A stretch of 37,410 nt of DNA. Source: ZC4RG35 sp036375695 (GTDB taxonomy: Bacteria > Actinomycetota > Acidimicrobiia > Spongiisociales > ZC4RG35). The notes under the pieces were generated by a model. It saw only the letters and a list, made by a program, of their open reading frames with translations, was not told the origin of the DNA and ran no database searches. The stretch spans positions 1 through 37,410 of the forward strand of contig DASVBU010000045.1 of NCBI GenBank assembly GCA_036375695.1. The letters run 5' to 3'. The position numbers and the translations under genes are program-made. Below, in pieces: positions 29,840-36,557 of the stretch (positions are counted from its first letter, which is position 1; each line of letters begins with the position of its first letter).

Positions 29840-30427
29840 CCCAGAGGCCCTTAAGGAACTCAATGGCACACCGAATCTCGCCACGAGCCGCGGCAGGAGG
29901 TGGACGGGCATCCCGACCACGGTGTGGGCGCTGCCACGAACGGCCTCGACGAAGACACCGCCATATTCCTGGAGGGCGTAGGCACCGGCCTTGTCCATGG
30001 GCGCGCCGGTGGCGACGTAGTCGGCGATCTCTTCCTCCGTCATCGGCAGCATCACGACCTCGGTGACGTCGACCGCCGACTCGACGGCGATGGCGCCCTC
30101 CCGGTACCCGGCAACGGCCAGACCCGTGACCACCTCGTGTGAGTCGCCCTGGAGCCGACGCAGCATGGAGCGGGCCTCCTCGGGGTGTCCGGGCTTGCCG
30201 AGGATCCTCCCGCCGTGCACGACGACCGTGTCGCAGCCGATGGCAAGGACGTCCGGTGCGGCGGCCGCCACGGCCTTCTCCCGTGCCAGGCGCTCCACGT
30301 AGTGCGGTGGAGGCTCGTCCTGACGCCGGGTCTCGTCCACCTCAGCCGGAGCAACTTCGAAGGCGAGCCCGAGGGCGGACAGGATCGCGGCCCTCCGCGG
30401 CGAGCCCGAAGCGAGGACCAGTCTCAG
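29837..30427 (-). CDS. maf: Maf-family nucleotide pyrophosphatase
   Basis: Hydrolyses modified or non-canonical nucleoside triphosphates (dTTP/UTP-type in the YhdE subgroup). The N-terminal LVLASGSPRRAAILSALGL is the Maf signature, followed by VDETRRQDEPP, LAREKAVAAA, AIGCDTVVVHGGRILGKP and the C-terminal TGAPMDKAGAYALQEYGGVFVEAVRGSAHTVVGMP. Length 196 aa is typical. The domain begins at the very first codon, and the only suitable start is CTG at 30427. It overlaps the amidohydrolase stop (CTGA) and has a GGGGAGG Shine-Dalgarno 5 nt upstream; no ATG, GTG or TTG lies near. The CTG start is therefore inferred. Confidence 0.93.
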   Translation of the reverse strand: MRLVLASGSPRRAAILSALGLAFEVAPAEVDETRRQDEPPPHYVERLAREKAVAAAAPDVLAIGCDTVVVHGGRILGKPGHPEEARSMLRRLQGDSHEVVTGLAVAGYREGAIAVESAVDVTEVVMLPMTEEEIADYVATGAPMDKAGAYALQEYGGVFVEAVRGSAHTVVGMPVHLLPRLVARFGVPLSSLRASG

Positions 30428-31482
30428 AGCAGCCTCCCCAGCCTGATCACCGCCACCGGATGAGCGAGGACCCCTGGCTCCTCGTACGGGTTGGCCGGGA
30501 ACAGGACCGCGTTCGCCGGCGTCCCCGGCTCGAACCTGGCGGGACGACCCGTTGCCCTGAGACCCGAGACCGACACGGCATCGACGGCGGCGGGCGCCGG
30601 GAGCCCGTACTCGATCAGCTTGGCGGCCTCGGATGCCACGTTCGCCGGTGTGCCCACCAGGTCGGTGCCGGCGAGGACGTGAGCACCCGCCTCGGCGGCG
30701 ACATCGAGCAGCCGACGCACGTTTTCCAGCCCTTCGGTCAGCAGCCGGCCGCCGGACGATTCCGCTCCGAGCTGGCCGATCGTGTGCTCGACTCGGAGGA
30801 TCGTGGGCACCCACATCCCGTCGCGTTCGGCGAGTGCCTCGACGTCCTCGGGAGTGAGGAACAACCCGTGCTCGATCGAGTGGACACCGGCGCGGACCGC
30901 CATCGACGGCACGTCGCGGGCCATGGTGTGGATGGCGACGCGGGCGTCGTGCTCGCGGGCGATCTCGACGGCGCGGCGAAGCTGGTCCTCGGTGAAGTTG
31001 GCCACCGGCCCCATCCCTTTGCGCGGCCAGTCACCCACCAGCTTCACCCAGCCTTTGCCGGCCCGCGCCTGTTCCTTCACCGCCTCCTCGAAGGTCCGGT
31101 CGTCGACGTCGAGCGCCACGCCGGGCATGTATCCACCTTCGACGCTGAGGAGCCGGGCCGCCGCCTCGATGTCGGGGCGCTCCTCGGGCGGGACCCTCTC
31201 GGCGACACGCGCGGCGGTGTCGTCCATCCACCCCTTGTCGAGGAGGAGCATGACGCCGGCGCGGAGGACGTCCCTCGCCCTCTGCTCGGCGCCCACCGGG
31301 TCGCCGGCCAGGTAGTCGAGCCTCTCTCTGGCGATGTGACTGTGGGCGTCCACGAGCCCCGGCAGGGCCCAGGATCCGCCGCCGATGATCGTGTCGGCCT
31401 CACCCTCGGCCACGGTCCAGCGACCATCGACGATGTCGCGGGTCACGACCACGTCGTCGGGCGTGCGCAGGATCACTCTCAT
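30424..31482 (-). CDS. Amidohydrolase-superfamily metal-dependent hydrolase
   Basis: 352-aa TIM-barrel hydrolase. Metal-site elements: DAHSHI (His47, His49), GWVKLVGDW with Lys147 as the likely carboxylated bridge, AIHTM (His185), SIEHG (His205) and AGTDLVG (Asp274). This pattern fits the imidazolonepropionase/prolidase-like subgroup of cytoplasmic amidohydrolases. Substrate is undefined. hutI (imidazolonepropionase) is missing from the window, but the distance from hutU and the overlap with maf give no support for that role. The ATG has TACCGT 8 nt upstream and is divergent from an S41 peptidase gene. maf overlaps its stop. Confidence 0.88.
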   Translation of the reverse strand: MRVILRTPDDVVVTRDIVDGRWTVAEGEADTIIGGGSWALPGLVDAHSHIARERLDYLAGDPVGAEQRARDVLRAGVMLLLDKGWMDDTAARVAERVPPEERPDIEAAARLLSVEGGYMPGVALDVDDRTFEEAVKEQARAGKGWVKLVGDWPRKGMGPVANFTEDQLRRAVEIAREHDARVAIHTMARDVPSMAVRAGVHSIEHGLFLTPEDVEALAERDGMWVPTILRVEHTIGQLGAESSGGRLLTEGLENVRRLLDVAAEAGAHVLAGTDLVGTPANVASEAAKLIEYGLPAPAAVDAVSVSGLRATGRPARFEPGTPANAVLFPANPYEEPGVLAHPVAVIRLGRLL

Positions 31483-31490
31483 GACGGGCG

Positions 31491-31496
31491 ACGGTA
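31491..31496 (-). promoter_or_regulatory. -10 hexamer (TACCGT) for amidohydrolase-maf
   Basis: On the minus strand TACCGT ends 8 nt before ATG 31482. It shares a 42-nt divergent gap with the S41 promoter. Confidence 0.45.
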
Positions 31497-31512
31497 CCCG
31501 GCATCCGCTGCC

Positions 31513-31518
31513 GATAAT
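31513..31518 (+). promoter_or_regulatory. -10 hexamer (GATAAT) for the S41 peptidase pair
   Basis: GATAAT, one mismatch from TATAAT, ends 6 nt before ATG 31525. This is the closest match to consensus in the window and implies a leaderless mRNA. Confidence 0.55.
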
Positions 31519-31524
31519 GACCCG

Positions 31525-32904
31525 ATGAGACGGCTCGTCCTGGCCGCGTGCCTCCTCCTGGCCGCCTGCACCGGGTCGTACGACTCCGACACCACCACGA
31601 CGAGCACGTGGGTCACCCTCCCGCCGGTGACGACGACGATCCCGCAGGTAGACGTCCAGCTCGAGGACTGCGACCAACCGCCGGTGACCTTCTCCGCCCT
31701 GTGCGAGTCGTTCGAGTTGCTCGAGGAGTGGTACGTCGACCGTCCCGTGGATCGGGTGCGCCTCGTCGGCCTGGCACGGGATGCGCTGGTGCAGGACCTG
31801 TCGGACCTTGCTCCGACCGAGGCACCGCGGACACTGTTCTGCGCGGTCCCGGACCCGACCTTCGCTCCCTTCTGCGAGGCGCTTGCAGACCTGGTCGAAG
31901 AGCGTCCGGTCGACGTCCAGGCGCTGATGGATCGGGTCGTGGGGACCGTGATCGAAGACGCCTATGGCCCGTTCACCTACTACCTGGCACCGGACCAGGT
32001 GACCACGATCCGTGACAACGGCGTGGTGGGCGGCATCGGGGTCCTCCTCGACGCCACCGACCCCGCCGGGTCGAAGTGCGCAAGGCTCGGGCCAACCTGT
32101 CCCCTCCGCATCGTCTTCACCCTCGACGACAACCCCGGCAAAGCGGCCGGCCTGCAGGCTGACGACGTCGTCCTGGAGGTCGACGGCATCTCCGTCGACG
32201 GCCAGGGTTTTGCCGCCACCGCGGCCCGGATCGCCGGCGATGAGACGGGGGAGGTGAACCTCACCATCGACCGCGACGGTGAGCGGCTGGAGTTCACCAT
32301 CGTCCGCGCCCGGCTCCACGTCCCCACCGTGACAGGCGGCATCGTCCAGGACGGCGTCGCCTACCTCCGGATCCCCGACTTCGAGGGTGATGTGCCCGGT
32401 CTGGTATTCGATGCCCTCTCCTCGATCGAGGGCGACTGGTCGACGATGGTGCTCGACCTCCGGGACAACCCTGGCGGTCTGGTCTCCGCGGTGGTCGAGG
32501 TGGCCAGCGAGTTCATCTCCGACGGGCCTGTCTTCCTGGAGGACGAGGGTCTTGGCGACCCGTTCCCCGTGGAGTCTCTGGGACCCGGTGGTCTGGCGAC
32601 TTCTGGTCGAATCATCGTCCTGGTCAACGGGGGCACTGCCTCGGCGGCGGAGATCCTGACGGGGGCTCTTCGGGACCGTCGTGACGCCGTCGTGATCGGG
32701 ACTCCCACCTTCGGTAAGGACGCCGTGCAAATACCCTTCGACATGCGCAACGGAGGTCGTCTCGCCGTGGTGGTGGCGCGCTGGCTCACCCCTGAAGGGG
32801 CATCGGTCGGGAACGGAGGCCTCCGCCCCGACGTCGAATTGGAGTTGACCCACGAGATGACCGAGACCCAGTTGGTCGAAGCCGCTCTGGAGGCTGCACG
32901 GTGA
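31525..32904 (+). CDS. S41-family C-terminal-processing peptidase, lipoprotein (first of tandem pair)
   Basis: 459 aa. The signal peptide ends in lipobox LLAAC (Cys15), followed by a short Thr-rich stalk (23-39). A helical N-terminal region carries Cys49/Cys60 and Cys106/Cys117. The PDZ domain (about 168-262) starts GGIGVLLDAT and contains an insertion with Cys185 and Cys192. The S41 catalytic domain has the DLRDNPGG motif (311-318), nucleophile Ser373 in NGGTASAAEI and general base Lys398 in TFGKDAV, 25 residues apart as in CtpA. The protease is thus anchored outside the membrane and likely active. The next gene, a paralogue, starts in GTGA overlap. Confidence 0.93.
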   Translation: MRRLVLAACLLLAACTGSYDSDTTTTSTWVTLPPVTTTIPQVDVQLEDCDQPPVTFSALCESFELLEEWYVDRPVDRVRLVGLARDALVQDLSDLAPTEAPRTLFCAVPDPTFAPFCEALADLVEERPVDVQALMDRVVGTVIEDAYGPFTYYLAPDQVTTIRDNGVVGGIGVLLDATDPAGSKCARLGPTCPLRIVFTLDDNPGKAAGLQADDVVLEVDGISVDGQGFAATAARIAGDETGEVNLTIDRDGERLEFTIVRARLHVPTVTGGIVQDGVAYLRIPDFEGDVPGLVFDALSSIEGDWSTMVLDLRDNPGGLVSAVVEVASEFISDGPVFLEDEGLGDPFPVESLGPGGLATSGRIIVLVNGGTASAAEILTGALRDRRDAVVIGTPTFGKDAVQIPFDMRNGGRLAVVVARWLTPEGASVGNGGLRPDVELELTHEMTETQLVEAALEAAR

Positions 32905-34313
32905 GGCGGCTCTTCGTGCTGGTCGCCGCACTGATCCTTCTCGTCGCGGCCTGCACGCGCTCCAGCGACCCGACGACCACGACCTCGACCACGACTCCCC
33001 CGACCACGGTCACCACCACCGTCACCGGCGCCAACGGCGAGGAGCGGCAGATCGTCATGCCCGACTGCGACTCGGCGCCCGACGAGGTCGAGATCGTCTG
33101 CGAGGTCGTCGACCTCGTCACGGAGAACTACGTGGATCAGATCGGCGCCGCCGACCTCGCCCGGGCGGCGGTCGCCGAACTCGACGAATTGGGCAGCGGG
33201 GAGACCACCGAGCCCCTCGTCTGCCCGCTGCCGACCGAGGACTTCAAGGCCACCTGCGAGGCGGCCGGCGAGCTCGGCCTGGACAGCGCCACCACCGCCG
33301 AGGCGATCGTCGCTTCCTTGATCTCCGGCGCGCTCGACCCCAATTCGGGCTATCTCGACCCCGAGTCGGTGGCCAAGATCGACGAGGAGGACTCCGGCCA
33401 GATCGAAGGCATCGGGGCGCTGGTCAACGCCGAGGACCCGACCATCGAGGGCGAGAACAAGCAGTGCCTGGTGATCACGGAGACCTGCCGCATCGTGATC
33501 GTTGGGACGTTCGAGGGCGCACCCGCCCGTGAGGCCGGTCTCCTCCCCGAAGATGTCATCGTCGGCGTCGACGGGGAGTCGATCATCGGGCTCAGCCTCG
33601 ACGAGGTGACCAGTCGGGTCCGGGGACCGGCCGGGACGCCGGTGGCGCTGAGCATCGAGAGGGACGGCGAGGTGTTCGAGGTGACCATCGTCCGAGCCGC
33701 GGTCGACATCCCGGCCCTCGAGTACGACGTCATCGAGGACATCGGCTACGTCAAGCTGTATCAGTTCTCGCCAGGAGCGGACGCCGAGTTCGAACAGGCG
33801 GTGATCGACCTGCTCGGCGACGGTGTGCGTCACCTGGTCTTCGACCTCAGGGACAACCCGGGCGGCTACCTCGACACCGCCATCGGGATCGCGTCCGTGT
33901 TCCTGGAGGACGGCGAGGTGGTGGTCACCGAGGGCCCGGGGATCCGCATCCCCTACACGACGGTGGGGTCGGCAGTGGTGCCCGACGACATCACGGTGGA
34001 CATCGTGGTCAACCGCGCCAGCGCATCGGCATCCGAGGTCGTCTCCGGTGTGCTCCAGGAGCGAGGCCGGGCGACGGTGTACGGAGAGAACACCTTCGGC
34101 AAGAACACCGTGCAGCAGAGGTTCAACCTCTCCAACGGTGGCGCGCTGCGTCTCACCATCGCCAGGTGGGTGACACCGGAGGGCCACGACTTCGGTGGCG
34201 TCGGCATCACCCCTGACGTCGTCGTCGACATCGACCCGCTGGCGTCACCTGCGGAGGTGGTCGCCGCGGTGCTCGAGGCCTCCAAGGCCACCGTGTCGGC
34301 TTCTAGGCCGTAG
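32901..34313 (+). CDS. S41-family C-terminal-processing peptidase, lipoprotein (second of tandem pair)
   Basis: 470 aa from GTG 32901, overlapping the previous stop (GTGA). Lipobox LVAAC gives Cys18; a Thr-rich stalk spans about 24-42. Cys56/Cys67, Cys108/Cys119 and Cys189/Cys196 match the spacing of the first paralogue (10, 10 and 6 residues between). The PDZ domain (about 169-265) has the usual EGAPAREAGLLPEDVIVGVDG. Catalytic residues are Ser376 in NRASASASE and Lys401 in NTFGKNTVQ; DLRDNPGGYLD is conserved. It arose by tandem duplication. Its 3' end overlaps the convergent msrA by 11 nt. Confidence 0.94.
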   Translation: MRRLFVLVAALILLVAACTRSSDPTTTTSTTTPPTTVTTTVTGANGEERQIVMPDCDSAPDEVEIVCEVVDLVTENYVDQIGAADLARAAVAELDELGSGETTEPLVCPLPTEDFKATCEAAGELGLDSATTAEAIVASLISGALDPNSGYLDPESVAKIDEEDSGQIEGIGALVNAEDPTIEGENKQCLVITETCRIVIVGTFEGAPAREAGLLPEDVIVGVDGESIIGLSLDEVTSRVRGPAGTPVALSIERDGEVFEVTIVRAAVDIPALEYDVIEDIGYVKLYQFSPGADAEFEQAVIDLLGDGVRHLVFDLRDNPGGYLDTAIGIASVFLEDGEVVVTEGPGIRIPYTTVGSAVVPDDITVDIVVNRASASASEVVSGVLQERGRATVYGENTFGKNTVQQRFNLSNGGALRLTIARWVTPEGHDFGGVGITPDVVVDIDPLASPAEVVAAVLEASKATVSASRP

Positions 34314-34950
34314 CCAGACCCGGGTAGTCGATGCCCGTGCGGGCGTGGCAGTCGTACCCGTTGGGGTTCTTCCCCAGGTACTGCTGGTGATACTCCTCGG
34401 CGTAGTAGAAGTCGCCGAGCGGCGTGATCTCGGTCGTGACCTCGCCGAACCCGTTCTCGGTGAGAACGGCCTGGTACACGTCGGCCGACCGCTTCGCCTG
34501 GTCCAACTGCTCGTCGCTGGTGGTGAAGATGGCCGAGCGGTACTGCGTGCCGATGTCGTTGCCCTGGCGATAGCCCTGAGTCGGGTCGTGGGTCTCCCAG
34601 AAGACCCGGAGCAACTCGTCGTAGCCGACCTGGTCCGGGTCGTAGGCCACGAGCACCACTTCGGCATGTCCGGTGCGACCCGTGCACACCTCCTCGTACG
34701 TGGGGTTGGGGGTATAGCCACCGGCGTAACCGACGGCAGTGGTGTATACGCCCGGGAGGCTCCAGAATCGCCGCTCGGCGCCCCAGAAGCAGCCCATCCC
34801 GAACACGGCGACCTCGAGGTTCTCGGGGAACGGCCCTTTGATGGGACGGCCGTGGATGAAGTGACGGTTGGTCAACTCCATGGGCTCGTCACGACCGGGG
34901 AGCGCCTGGGTCGGCGCCGGCATGGCCTGCTTGTCGGTGCGGCTGAACAT
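34303..34950 (-). CDS. msrA: Peptide methionine sulfoxide reductase A
   Basis: Reduces methionine-S-sulfoxide in proteins. The catalytic Cys54 lies in FGMGCFWGAERRF; VGYAGGYTPNPTYEEVCTGRTGHAE, DIGTQYRSAIF and YYAEEYHQQYLGKNP are the family hallmarks. A candidate resolving Cys lies in GYDCHARTG near the C-terminus. 215 aa from ATG 34950, which has a strong Shine-Dalgarno (AAGGAGGT) 5 nt upstream. It follows the RidA-family gene by 20 nt, so it may be co-transcribed with it. Confidence 0.96.
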   Translation of the reverse strand: MFSRTDKQAMPAPTQALPGRDEPMELTNRHFIHGRPIKGPFPENLEVAVFGMGCFWGAERRFWSLPGVYTTAVGYAGGYTPNPTYEEVCTGRTGHAEVVLVAYDPDQVGYDELLRVFWETHDPTQGYRQGNDIGTQYRSAIFTTSDEQLDQAKRSADVYQAVLTENGFGEVTTEITPLGDFYYAEEYHQQYLGKNPNGYDCHARTGIDYPGLATA

Positions 34951-34970
34951 CTCGACCTCCTTGCCCCTAG

Positions 34971-35354
34971 TCAAACACCTATCACGGCCTCCAATTCCAT
35001 CTCCACCACCCAACGCGGGTCGAGAAGGCCCCCGACCACCACCATCGTCGATGCCGGACGGATCTCGGAGAACACCTCGCCGTGCACCGCACCCACCGCA
35101 TCGGCGTACTTGGCGTCGGTGAGGAACATGCGGGTCCGCACCACGTCTTCGGGGCGTCCACCCGCCTCCGCCAGCGCGGTGATCATGATCTCGAGACAAC
35201 GCCGCGCCTGAGCGGCGGGGTCGGGGTCCACCGACCCGTCGGGCCACACGGGCGCGGTCCCGGCGACGAGCACCCGATCACCGATGCGAACCGCCCGTGA
35301 GAACCCGATCTTGGGCTCGTACGGCGAGCCCGACGAGACGTTGATCCTGTTCAC
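34971..35354 (-). CDS. RidA/YjgF-family protein lacking the canonical catalytic Arg
   Basis: 127 aa. VLVAGTAPVWPDGSVDPDPAAQARRCLEIM, EDVVRTRMFLTD and VVEMELEAVIGV identify the Rid family. RidA imine deaminases carry an Arg in PARxxVEV; here the segment reads EIRPASTMVVVGGLLDP, so that position is not Arg. Imine deaminase activity is therefore doubtful. GTG 35354 is chosen because the -10 TAGCGT lies 7 nt upstream; a GTG at 35363 overlaps that hexamer. msrA follows after 20 nt. Confidence 0.87.
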   Translation of the reverse strand: MNRINVSSGSPYEPKIGFSRAVRIGDRVLVAGTAPVWPDGSVDPDPAAQARRCLEIMITALAEAGGRPEDVVRTRMFLTDAKYADAVGAVHGEVFSEIRPASTMVVVGGLLDPRWVVEMELEAVIGV

Positions 35355-35361
35355 GCGAGAC

Positions 35362-35367
35362 ACGCTA
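35362..35367 (-). promoter_or_regulatory. -10 hexamer (TAGCGT) for the RidA-family gene and msrA
   Basis: On the minus strand TAGCGT ends 7 nt before GTG 35354. It is one of two -10s in the 63-nt divergent gap. Confidence 0.45.
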
Positions 35368-35403
35368 CCCGCCTCTCCACTTCCCCAGGTTGGCGTCTTT
35401 GGG

Positions 35404-35409
35404 TAGCCT
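35404..35409 (+). promoter_or_regulatory. -10 hexamer (TAGCCT) for the coiled-coil/transglycosylase gene
   Basis: TAGCCT ends 8 nt before TTG 35418. A TTG at 35409 overlaps the hexamer and is therefore unlikely to be the start. Confidence 0.45.
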
Positions 35410-35417
35410 TGAGGCCC

Positions 35418-36557
35418 TTGCGGTTCCGCATAGCACCCACCATCACCACGGCGTTGGTAGTGATGGCCGTGACGGTCACGACCATGCCCGTGGCGGCACA
35501 GGACGTCGAGGACGCCCAACGTGAGCTCGACGTCGCGACGAAGAACGCCGAACAGGCGGCCGGTCTGGTCGACGAGGCCATGGCCAACCGTGCCGAGATC
35601 GAGTTGCAGCTCGCCGACAGCATCGCCCGCGCCCAGGACCTGGCTGCAGCCTTGTCCGAGGTGGGGGTGAGCCTGGACACTCTCGCCGGAAGGGTTTCCC
35701 ATGCCGATCTGGAGCTGGCCGGGATCGCGGACGAGCTCGAGGCGACGGCGGTCGAGACCTACATGGACGCCCTGGGCGGCGCCACCTCGCTGTCGTTGGT
35801 GAGCACCGCGTCCGTCGAGGAAGCGATGGTCGCCTCGTCGGTGATCGAAGAAGTCGTGAACCGGAATCGCACCGAGGCCGTCGAGCTCCTGGCCAGACGT
35901 CGGGGTCTCCAGGACCTGCAGCAGGTCTACCTGCAGAAGGAGTCGGAGTTCGCCTCCCTCAAGGCCGAAATGGACGCCGAGGTCGCCAGACTCGTCGCGC
36001 TCTACGAGGAGGCGGACGCCGATCTGGCCGAGGCGATCCGTCGTCAACAGGAGGCCGACGAGGAGTACCGGGCCGCTCTCGATGCGGTGGAGATGGCCCG
36101 GATCCGGGACGAGGAGCGGCGACGGCAACAGGACCGACCCACTCCGACGCCGCCGGCCACCACCACCACCAGCCCCGGCAACCCGACGACGACCGCCCCT
36201 CCGTCCAACCCCACCACCACCGAGCCAAAGGATTGGAGCTTCCCGCCCCAGGTGGAGCGATGGCGGGATCTGGTCAGCCAGTACTTTCCCGCCGCACGGG
36301 TCGATGAGGCGCTGGCGGTGATGCGGTGCGAGTCGGGGGGCGACCCCGACGCGTACAACCCCTATTCCGGCGCCTCGGGCCTGTTCCAGTTCCTCCCCAG
36401 TACGTGGGAAACCGCAGCCCCCAAGGCAGGGTTCCCGGACGCGTCGCCATTCGATCCGGAGCCGAACATCGGCACTGCGGCGTGGCTGGGCAAGAGATAC
36501 GAGGCCTTGGGTCTGGATTTCTGGCGGCCCTGGAGCTGCCGCCGGGTTCTCGGCTAG
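35418..36557 (+). CDS. Secreted coiled-coil protein with C-terminal lytic transglycosylase (SLT-like) domain
   Basis: 379 aa from TTG 35418. A signal peptide (RFRIAPTITTALVVMAVTVTTMPVAAQ, cut into AQ-DVED) is followed by a long coiled coil (about 25-230; heptads such as QRELDVATKNAEQAAGLVDE, RRQQEADEEYRAAL) similar in layout to PcsB/RipA N-termini. Next is a Pro/Thr linker (about 235-270) and a C-terminal SLT-like domain with Glu305 in MRCESGGDPDAYNP and GASGLFQFLPSTWE. The family cleaves peptidoglycan glycan strands; the coiled coil may bind a FtsX/FtsE-type partner (inference by analogy). It is divergent from the RidA-family gene. Its stop shares the palindrome CTAG with the stop of the convergent HNH gene. 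Confidence 0.9.
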   Translation: MRFRIAPTITTALVVMAVTVTTMPVAAQDVEDAQRELDVATKNAEQAAGLVDEAMANRAEIELQLADSIARAQDLAAALSEVGVSLDTLAGRVSHADLELAGIADELEATAVETYMDALGGATSLSLVSTASVEEAMVASSVIEEVVNRNRTEAVELLARRRGLQDLQQVYLQKESEFASLKAEMDAEVARLVALYEEADADLAEAIRRQQEADEEYRAALDAVEMARIRDEERRRQQDRPTPTPPATTTTSPGNPTTTAPPSNPTTTEPKDWSFPPQVERWRDLVSQYFPAARVDEALAVMRCESGGDPDAYNPYSGASGLFQFLPSTWETAAPKAGFPDASPFDPEPNIGTAAWLGKRYEALGLDFWRPWSCRRVLG

